The notes under the pieces: generated by a model
Told to the model about the DNA's origin: nothing
What the model saw: the letters and a program-made list of their open reading frames with translations, nothing else
Databases searched by the model: none
Shown: positions 57,067-64,000 of the stretch, piece by piece
How positions within the stretch are numbered: position 1 is the stretch's first letter
How the letters are laid out: every line of letters starts with the position of its first letter
Source: Zygaena filipendulae
Lineage: Eukaryota > Arthropoda > Insecta > Lepidoptera > Zygaenidae
Direction of reading: 5' to 3'
Length of the DNA: 64,000 nt
NCBI GenBank assembly: GCA_907165275.2
Contig: OU015649.1
Span: forward strand, 15,716,001-15,780,000
Made by a program: the position numbers and the translations under genes

Positions 57067-57983
57067 TTGTTAGCTTTAGCCTGAAATTTTCTGTGATACC
57101 AGCAAAGTCGATCTCTAGAGGCTGAAGTTTCGCTCTTGAAACGGGCTCCACTCCGGTCTCTGCTACGGCTACGTTTGTTGGTGGTAAGAGCCGCCACGCT
57201 GCGGGTCAGGTCTTGCATTTGTGTGGCAAATGCACGTAGTCCGAGTGGATCAACAGGATCAGCGGAAATGCTAGCGGCATGTATGGCTAGATTGGGAGTG
57301 GGCGCTGTAATTGTGGGAGCGACTTCAAGAATTTTATCAGCCAGATCTGCAATATCATCAATAGGCCCAGCTTGAGCTGCCAAAATAGCCTGAAGATGCT
57401 GCGGGAGACGACGCAAAAATAATTGACGTAAAATGCTTTCATCCGAAAGTGTTTTTCCAGCAAGCGATTTGAGGTGGCGCAGAAACTGGGATGGCTTCCT
57501 GTCGCCAAGTTCTTCGTCAGTTAATAATTTACGTACGCGTTGCTCCTCCGATGAAGACAGACGACGTATCAACTCAGACTTCAGTTTCTCATATTTGTCC
57601 ACGTCTGGTGGGTTAGTGATGATGTCTCGAACTTCCGTAGCGACCCGAGCGTCGAGCTGTGAAACTATATGGTCAAATTTAGTAGCATCGACGGTGATTC
57701 CAGCAACCCGAAATTGTGATTCGACTTGTGCGAACCACACCGTGGGTTGGTCGAACCAAAAAGGAGGTAACTTGGCCGATACTCTTGAGATTATACCCGT
57801 AGGAGGGACAGTAGTTTTCCTGTCGTGTTCCTGTTGTGACTGGCTTTGAAAAGAAGCGTTAAGTTGTGCTTGCAAAGCGTCATTCTGCTTTTGCAGGGGA
57901 GAAAGAGTGGACATCATCTGTTTTATCTGCTCTTGTAAGCTAGCGTTCTGTTCTTCTAATGCTTTTAAACGTGCCTCTGCCAT
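57015..57983 (-). CDS. gag: gypsy Gag protein
   Basis: 322 residues from ATG at 57983 (an upstream TTG extends the frame by four codons but is an unlikely start). The first ~55 residues are heptad-rich ([19 protein letters not shown]), a coiled coil. The capsid-like region begins near [18 protein letters not shown] and continues through ...[18 protein letters not shown] Ser/Arg-rich basic segment precedes a C-terminal C-x2-H-x9-C-x3-C cluster (CWYHRKF...NKCINPC), an unusual spacing that replaces the normal CCHC knuckle. Expected to form the particle and bind RNA. Its stop lies inside the pol frame. Confidence 0.9.
   Translation of the reverse strand: MAEARLKALEEQNASLQEQIKQMMSTLSPLQKQNDALQAQLNASFQSQSQQEHDRKTTVPPTGIISRVSAKLPPFWFDQPTVWFAQVESQFRVAGITVDATKFDHIVSQLDARVATEVRDIITNPPDVDKYEKLKSELIRRLSSSEEQRVRKLLTDEELGDRKPSQFLRHLKSLAGKTLSDESILRQLFLRRLPQHLQAILAAQAGPIDDIADLADKILEVAPTITAPTPNLAIHAASISADPVDPLGLRAFATQMQDLTRSVAALTTNKRSRSRDRSGARFKSETSASRDRLCWYHRKFQAKANKCINPCSWKPENKTNSQ
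57033..57039 (-). promoter_or_regulatory. candidate -1 frameshift site
   Basis: Heptamer GGAAAAC in the gag phase (G GAA AAC) within the ~55-nt window where both frames are open. Slipping by one base gives the pol frame. The first triplet is not the canonical XXX, so this is the best candidate rather than a proven site. Confidence 0.35.
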
Positions 57984-59102
57984 ATTGCAAAACAACTTAT
58001 ATCAATTTTTTTTTTTTTTTTTTAAAGAAAATAAACGGTAGACAAGAAGAAAGCGGAACCAGAAACTGATCGCAATAATAAAATGTTATGAAGATGAAAG
58101 GAGAGAGAACGTAAAATTTATTGTGTGAAATGCGTGCAATGAAGGACGTGGGGTAGTGGTGGGGCGTCGTCAAATCACAAAGCGCGTGCAGTACGAAGTT
58201 TTCAGAAACAAACACCTTTACCCAAGTACATACCTATATAGCACAAATGTTCACAATGCCTTAAACTATGTTAAAATGAAAATAGTTTAACTTTTCATAC
58301 ACACAATGATACAAATTACACAAAATCAATAAAAAGAAATGCGGAACAAAACTCTAAAATGTTTAAATTAAATTACGAGCTTATTTTTTTACACAGCAGC
58401 ACAAAGGTTAATGAACTTTCAACAATAGGCATTTGCATGCATGAAAACACAATTTAAAATAATTTTGTACAAAACACCTTGTATATGTAAAAATTTTGAA
58501 AAACATCCAGTATATGAAAAATTGTTTTGGTCACAAAAAAATGATAGTAATAGTACAAATTAGTTGTAACAAATTGTGCCAAACAGTAACTGGATTAATC
58601 CTTATAAATGGATTAATCCCCGACTTAATTTACTAGATATCTGTGGGATTAATTCAGTTGCATATGAGTTGCAGTAAGATCACACTTTTAAAAAAATATT
58701 AGTTTAGAAAGGAAAAAATTAAATCTATAAGTATTCTTGTACTTATCGCTACAAAAATATTAAGTAAGTGTTGTTGAGTTTAAACAATCACAATGTTAGA
58801 GGTGATCATGCTATATAAGCTAGATTTACTGTCCAAAACAAAAGATTAGATGTACCAAACCAGTGAAAGTTAACCGAACTTAGGTACAGCGACTCCAGTA
58901 ACCGTGGAATGTCTGTTTAGGAATTCCAAATAAGGAAATAAAAGAATGCCATTCACATGCTGTTGCATGCATTACATTCACACTGCCTGCATTATGTTAT
59001 GATTGAACACCTGAACACTGCACTAGATTGAGCACTGATTGCACTAGAGGACTGAGGAACCGCCACCGGTGCGTTGGGAAGACACTGAAGTATTTTGTTG
59101 CT
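57984..59102 (-). other. gypsy 5' leader
   Basis: About 1.1 kb without a long ORF, AT-rich, with an 18-A run on the element strand (58006-58023) just before gag. The leader probably holds packaging signals. Confidence 0.7.
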
Positions 59103-59120
59103 CTCACGTCGGGGTCACCA
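59103..59120 (-). promoter_or_regulatory. primer-binding site
   Basis: TGGTGACCCCGACGTGAG on the element strand, five bases after the LTR. It starts TGG, complementary to a tRNA CCA end. Which tRNA primes it was not determined. Confidence 0.8.
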
Positions 59121-59123
59121 TTT

Positions 59124-59400
59124 TATGGGTGGCTTGCAGTGCACCCATATTTTATCGATCAAGGTCTCAGGCGAAGGGTTTAGTGATACGCTTCAGGAGA
59201 TACAAATATTTATATTGAAAACATAACATAAAGTGAGAAATACTGCAGAATTCTTATTAGACGACATAAGCGGTAATGGCCGAATTCATGGCGGGTTGCG
59301 TAGTGACGCGCCCGCTAGTGTTGCTAGTTTCGTGTCCGAAAAGGGGTGCGTTCCGAAACTCTCGCGCACCACGCGCGGGACGTTCGTGAACGCCACCACA
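59124..59400 (-). repeat. gypsy 5' LTR
   Basis: Sequence as the 3' LTR. On the element strand an AATATAAATA word (complement of 59207-59216) may serve as a TATA box. Confidence 0.9.
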
Positions 59401-59458
59401 TCCTGTTTTTTTGTACACGACAGAAATTAGCGAATAATATTGCAAATTTTATACAATA

Positions 59459-59688
59459 CTAGCTGTCCCCCGCGATTTCATCCGCGGTAATTTCGGAGTT
59501 CCCGCGGAGGTTGCGGGAAAAAAGTACTCTATGTCCTTCAGTTCCCGAGGGAATTCCGGGTTAAAAATTATCCTATCTTTTAAGTTGGACCATATTATAA
59601 ATGGTTGCAAAAATTTATCAAAATCCGTTCAGTAGATTCGGAGTCCATCGCGGACAAACAACGTGACCCGTGATTTATATATATTAGA
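59459..59688 (-). mobile_element. Helitron-like element, ATGGTCCAA subfamily
   Basis: CTAGCTGTCCCCCGCGA at one end and TTTATATATATTAGA at the other. It is colinear with 49835-50063 and 16318-16545. Confidence 0.9.
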
Positions 59689-59881
59689 TTATATTTATAT
59701 ATTTATATTTGTATATTATGACTTTTTGTAATGGATACTCAAGGTACCAAACCGATTTAAAGAAATCTTTCACTAATATACGTAGGATAATGGTATTACT
59801 AAATGATAATTGGTACTTTAGCATGGAAATCCCACGGAAAATTCGAAATTAAAGAAAGTGAAACCATAGGGGGTGGACTAG
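59689..59881. other. AT-rich spacer with decayed Helitron-like words
   Basis: GAAATCCCACGGAAAATTCG and GTGAAACCATAGGGGGTGGA near 59825-59877 look like a degraded 3' end. Confidence 0.4.
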
Positions 59882-60224
59882 ACCAGAGACCACTTTAAAC
59901 ATTTTGCTGGATTTTGTGGATCCCCTGCAGCTATTACATTTACTAACTTACTTCCGAAACCCGAAAAAAGTATATGTCTATGGCAATCTGTGTTGTGGCT
60001 ATTTTTCAATCAACTATGAGTTAAAAGTTTTCGAAAAAAAGGTGAGAATTTATATTGCTTTGATTATGCTGAGAGTGGATGTCATTTAAGCTAAGTTTCA
60101 AGGTCAGTTTAAAAGCGTCTCCATCCAACAGTTGTGGACCCCCATTTTTTTTCCACGCAAGCGTAAAACGCTGTCGGGCTCCCGTGGACCCCTGGGGGTC
60201 CATCTGGACCACTTTGGGAATCAA
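59882..60224. mobile_element. candidate hAT-type element
   Basis: TGGACTAG occurs immediately on both sides (59874-59881 and 60225-60232), an 8-bp duplication as made by hAT transposases. The right end on the complement reads TTGATTCCCAAAGTGGTCC, which resembles hAT termini; the left end does not match it well. Interior ORFs are short. Confidence 0.5.
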
Positions 60225-60232
60225 TGGACTAG

Positions 60233-61342
60233 ACTGAACACAATGAGTAGCGTATGTAGTATACGAAGAACCTGTGAAGTCTAAACACTGACGTTTCTCG
60301 TCACATTGACGTTACGTACATCTCTGGTGCAATATCCAGCAGTGCACTTTCACTGCCGCGTCCCTCGCCTTACCGGACTGGAGGTTACAACTAAACGCTC
60401 GGTGTTTCAGCGGCTGCGATATAATTTACGAGACTCGAGCCCATGTCTCGGTGCTGAAATTTATTCATGGAGGTAATAAAATCTGTCGTGTGACAGCCGG
60501 GCCGGGCCGGGCCGGGCGCGCCGCGCCGGCGGCAGGGGGTCAGGTCAATTCCTTTTTTAAATTTAGAACATGACAAACTTGGGCATGCTTTTGAATTTTT
60601 CACAATACTCTCTCACACGAAATTGCGATAGCTCGGTGTGTCATGAAATATTCTGTAGCATTGGCTGAGCGGTTTTCGTGTTCTTTCTCGGTAATGATGT
60701 TACAAAGAGATGGACTGAGTCAGTACCTACTGAAGCAACGAGTCGTATTCTTATACAATCTTGCACTTACATAATATGTACCTACACTCGTTCGCAAAAC
60801 TCAGGTAAAAAGAATGATTTTTCCAGTAGGTACCTAGGTACTCTATGGCGAAACAAAAGTTTTCATTTGGTTTCATAAAACTCTTTTTTTGGGAGTCAAT
60901 GATGAATCCGCACTATACTCTAGAATCTAGATGGACAATCAACCGGGTGCTTAGGATAAACACTAAGTAATCACCCAGCTTCAAGTAGGGTAGTACCTAG
61001 TTTGTCCTTAGTTTTATTATTTATTTAGTTGCTGTTTTTTACTGTGATGTTACATAATGTACCATCCTATATAGGTTGGCGTGTCGGTTTATAGTTTGTT
61101 TCTTAAAATTAAGTGTTTGTGTAATTATAATGTGACCGACATAATAATATAATGTATTTTATAAAGGTCCTTAAAAATAAATATGATTAAAAAAAAACAG
61201 TTCCATAGTGTTTAGAGATATTTACGGGTGTTTATCGGGTTTTAATACCCAGGCATTGAGTTTAAACGCGTTCGACGACCATCTATAAAATCTGTACCTA
61301 CTTTTCAGTGGAATTTCATAACATCTATTTTGTTTGTTGCAG
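60233..61342. other. unique DNA upstream of the host exon
   Basis: GC-rich island at 60490-60540 with four GCCGG units (60496-60515). The rest is AT-rich. It ends in a polypyrimidine stretch, TTTTGTTTGTTGCAG, a good 3' splice acceptor at 61342. Confidence 0.5.
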
Positions 61343-61492
61343 GGTTATAGTCTTATAATGCGTTTAGTCGGCCGCGGTGGCCGCGCGGCCCGCCCGCCCA
61401 ATCGCGCGTCGTGATCGCGCTCGCTCCGCACGCGCCCCGAACGCGCATCGCACGCGCCCCGCACGCGCATCGCACGCGCCCGCTGCGTCAGC
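61343..61492 (+). other. 5' UTR part of a host exon
   Basis: GC-rich exon sequence between the acceptor AG (61341-61342) and the start codon. It has a 22-bp tandem duplication (61441-61462, 61463-61484) and an upstream ORF of 18 codons (61358-61414). The splice acceptor implies a further upstream non-coding exon. Confidence 0.55.
61358..61414 (+). promoter_or_regulatory. upstream ORF, 18 codons
   Basis: ATG to TGA, Arg/Gly/Pro-rich and fully upstream of the main start. It could dampen translation of the main frame. Confidence 0.35.
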
Positions 61493-61571
61493 ATGACGCT
61501 GCCTCTGGCGCTATTCCTGGTACTCTGGCTGGTCCAGTGCGACACTAAGACCGTGCTGCAAGACAAACTTG
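61493..61571 (+). CDS. first coding exon of a secreted or membrane protein
   Basis: ATG in a good context (A at -3). It encodes MTLPLALFLVLWLVQC, a clear signal peptide with a hydrophobic core, then DTKTVLQDKL, and the first base of the next codon; the intron starts GTAAGA at 61572 (phase 1). The likely cleavage is after Cys16. 26 residues are too few to name the family. The protein would enter the secretory pathway. The next exon is not visible in the remaining 2.4 kb. Confidence 0.65.
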
Positions 61572-62740
61572 GTAAGAATGAATAGAAATAATCGTCAATA
61601 AGGAATACTCATGTAGCTTTTCTCTTAATTTTTTCCCGTGAATCTTTATTATCCAGAAATTACGCCTAAACAATTATTTTCTTATTTAATTAGTTTAATA
61701 TAATTAATAATATTTATTAAAATATGCAAAATAAGGTAGGGAAATTCATGTTTGCGAAACGCATCACCATTGTTCTAAACAAAACGTGACGTCAATAGCC
61801 GCGTTCTTAGATGTACGGTGTCGATATTCATACTGTATGACGCCATGTGACGTCATCGGAGGTCTACCAAATATGTCTACTTAAATACCGACTAGGAAAA
61901 ATATAATATATTACTATGAACTTAATCATCGATACGTTATTAACATTTTCAAAAATTGCCATTTTAACAATTGTTTATTTCAGTTTTACTTGAAATAAAT
62001 TATTATATAATTATTTTTTACATGTATTTGTTGTTGTTCTTTTTGAAGGACTTGGGTATAATCTATTGTTTTAAAAACAACCGTCAGCATATAATACAAA
62101 CGATGCCATAATTACGTTAATGGAAGAGTCTGTACTCTGGTCCTAATTACAGTTGGCGCAAGTTTTCGCGATGCTCATTAGCTGGTCTAGACGCGTCTAG
62201 AATAATTTAATACCTACACCCAACGTTTTTAAATTAGTAAAACTTATGACACTAACAGTGTTGGCGCTACGTAATGACTTCGAGACATTATACGCTTGGA
62301 TATAATAAATCATATGGACATAGATAAGTAATAGTGTGTTAACCCACACTGGAGAAATTTTGATTAAATTAAAATTTTAAAATTATAGCACCATTTTGTG
62401 TCAAATTTTTTATGTTCAATATTTAGTTACATATTTAAACAATGTAATAAGGTAAACACATAATTAAAAAACGTTCTCTAACTCTCAATAAAACGTTCTG
62501 AATCAATAACTTCATTTTGTGGGTTAACATGTTATTGCTTATCTGCGTCCATATTAGGTATGATAATTAAGAAACTTCTACTTTTGAACATCATTATTGG
62601 ATTTGAAGCGTGTTGTCTGGTTTTAAATGGGGCTTAATTTAATAAATCTGAATTTTCAAAAATCATAATTTATAATTGCTTTTCTCGCATCTTTAATCAA
62701 ACATACAGACTAGTATTTATACGTTTGCAATACCTAATAA
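61572..62740 (+). other. start of a host intron
   Basis: GTAAGA donor, then AT-rich sequence. It has two perfect TGACGTCA sites (61787-61794, 61848-61855). No acceptor followed by a convincing reading frame was found. Confidence 0.5.
61787..61855. promoter_or_regulatory. pair of CRE sites
   Basis: TGACGTCA at 61787-61794 and again at 61848-61855, starts 61 bp apart, in the first coding intron. Confidence 0.4.
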
Positions 62741-62973
62741 TCTATACATATTATAAAATGCTTTGTCCTGAATGACTGATGGATCAACGCACAGCCTAAA
62801 CCGCTGATCGTAGAGACCTGAAACTTGGAGGGTGTATTCTTTTTATGACGTAGGCATCCGATAAGAAAGGATTTTTGAAAATTCAACCCTTGAAAAGAGG
62901 GGGGAAAGTTTGTATAGAACAATTACGCGGGGACTTCGAAATTATCGCGGGTGAAACCGCGCGGAACAGCTAG
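62741..62973 (+). mobile_element. Helitron-like element, variant body
   Basis: Starts TCTATACATATTATAAAATG, has a body with CTGAATGACTGATGGATCAA not seen in other copies, and ends with the usual hairpin and GAACAGCTAG. Confidence 0.75.
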
Positions 62974-63175
62974 TATATTATATTTTGTTAGTGAATGTGA
63001 GTTTTTGTTTGTTTGTTACGCTTTCACGGCTTAACTACTCCGCCGATCATCATGGAATTTTGCATGCACGTTGTAAAGGGTACAGAACATAGGGGTAGGG
63101 GAAAGAACATAGGGCACTTTTATTTCGGAATCCCCGCGGGAACCCCAAAACTATCGTGGGTGAAACCACGGAAAC
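62974..63175 (+). mobile_element. Helitron-like element, 3' end mutated
   Basis: It follows the previous element directly. It carries GTGAATGTGAG, CATCATGGAATTTTGCATGC and a terminal hairpin (CGTGGGTGAAACCACGG), but its CTAG is lost. Confidence 0.65.
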
Positions 63176-63224
63176 TGTAAGTTTGCATGCCGAATGACTT
63201 GCGTGATTTCGGGTTCAGTTGTAA

Positions 63225-63578
63225 TGGCCGGTTTACACTTCCATAAGTAGTAAGTCGGTTCAGCTTACCAACTTACTAAATTATTCGAAACATAGACAGC
63301 AACGTCCAAACAGTATCAGTAATAAACAAGTAAGTAAGTAAGTTCAACAATACATTTCTTCACCCTCCTTACTTGCCGGCCACCGGCCACTCGGTAGCAT
63401 GTAGTAAGTTGACGGGGTGCGGGAGACGAAGCGGGCGGGTGTAGGTGCGCGCTACTGTACTGTCCAAAAAATAGAAATGGTTTTTATCCTGTGGCAAGTT
63501 GCTACTTAATCACTTACTTGCCGGCCGGCGTTCACACGTGGTTTTTACTTACTTACTTATGGAAGTGTAAACCGGCCA
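63225..63578. mobile_element. Harbinger-like MITE with TGGCCGGTTTACAC ends
   Basis: 354 bp with inverted ends (TGGCCGGTTTACACTTCCAT plus AAGTA) and TAA on both sides (63222-63224, 63579-63581). The interior has GTAAGTAAGT-type repeats and a GCCGGCC-rich centre. Confidence 0.85.
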
Positions 63579-64000
63579 TAATGGCTAGCACGATTATCTT
63601 TTGCGCATTTTTCATAGGTACCAACATCCGACTATGTTGATAAACTTATTTTATCCTTCACAGACACCATCAAATATGCAAATACTTTCGTCAGTTATTG
63701 AACTTTATTAACATTGCAATAAGATTCAACAAATGTCAAAAGTTATTACAATATGTTTCTGCTGCTAACTGCACATGCTCTATGCTAGCTTCAGGTGTCT
63801 AGCCCCTATATCTGATATAATAGTTAGAGGCCAATAATTCCAGGGACCAAGTAGTGTCCTGAAAATTGTCCTTTACCGACACGTATCAACTAGACAGCAA
63901 CAACTCAACATGTAAAGTTTCGACAGTAATTATGAAACGAAACCTTACCTAAGTATGATTAATTCAGTACAAAATTTCCTTGTAACATAATATTGCGTCT
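63579..64000. other. intronic or unique DNA to the window end
   Basis: No exon or repeat recognised. Confidence 0.45.

Larger units (their letters stand above)
53539..59400 (-). mobile_element. complete Ty3/gypsy LTR retrotransposon
   Basis: About 5.86 kb, read right to left: 5' LTR (59124-59400), primer-binding site, 1.1-kb leader, gag, pol, polypurine tract, 3' LTR (53539-53815). TCCT on both sides (53535-53538, 59401-59404) is the likely target duplication. The two LTRs read as identical and both ORFs are open, so this is a recent and possibly active insertion. There is no envelope ORF after pol. The pol type, with a protease DTGSD, YVDD and a D58-D35-E integrase, is ordinary metazoan gypsy; the lineage (mag-like or other) was not determined. 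Confidence 0.95.

Overview
This window looks like AT-rich nuclear DNA from a moth or butterfly (Lepidoptera), and it is dominated by transposable elements. The assignment rests on the repeats: very many short Helitron-like elements that start with TC and end in a GC-rich hairpin plus CTAG, Jockey/CR1-type LINE tails, an RTE LINE tail, a tRNA-derived SINE, and several MITE families typical of these genomes. Nothing bacterial or organellar was seen. Almost all short open reading frames are spurious. The supported coding material is one intact gypsy retrotransposon, pieces of LINE reverse transcriptase, one internally deleted mariner transposase, and a single host exon.

Layout. 1-17.3 kb: repeat-rich intergenic or intronic DNA. 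It holds two inverted copies of a ~390-bp MITE (2397-2790 and 16890-17262), a LINE nested inside a palindromic MITE (2891-3899), LINE tails, a SINE, many Helitron-like copies and a head-to-tail trio of Helitron-like units (16318-16836). 17.3-34 kb: mostly unique AT-rich DNA with scattered Helitron-like copies, an RTE tail, three MITEs and a deleted mariner (33234-33828) nested in one of them. 34-48 kb: a candidate core promoter and 5' exon (33997-34170), then largely unique DNA with several GC-rich islands that could be regulatory, broken by LINE and DNA-transposon insertions (39.8-44.1 kb). 44.7-53 kb: a dense patch of SINEs, Helitrons and MITEs, including a Helitron inserted into a SINE. 53539-59400: a complete Ty3/gypsy element on the minus strand with LTRs that read as identical, hence a recent insertion. 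59.4-64 kb: more repeats and one host exon (61343-61571) encoding a signal peptide. That exon is bounded by a splice acceptor and a donor; its intron runs to the window end and carries two perfect CRE sites 61 bp apart.

How it may fit together (inference): the host gene is on the plus strand. It could start at the promoter near 34 kb, carry a long 5' intron of about 27 kb full of transposons and GC-rich islands, and begin translation at 61493. Only a transcript would prove that link. No previously undescribed cellular system is evident. The most informative signals are (i) a LINE 3'-UTR hairpin whose stem changes by compensatory substitutions across copies, (ii) the Helitron-like units abutting head to tail, (iii) the young gypsy element with a gag/pol overlap confined to about 55 nt, and (iv) an in-frame mariner ORF that keeps its DNA-binding end but has lost its catalytic core.
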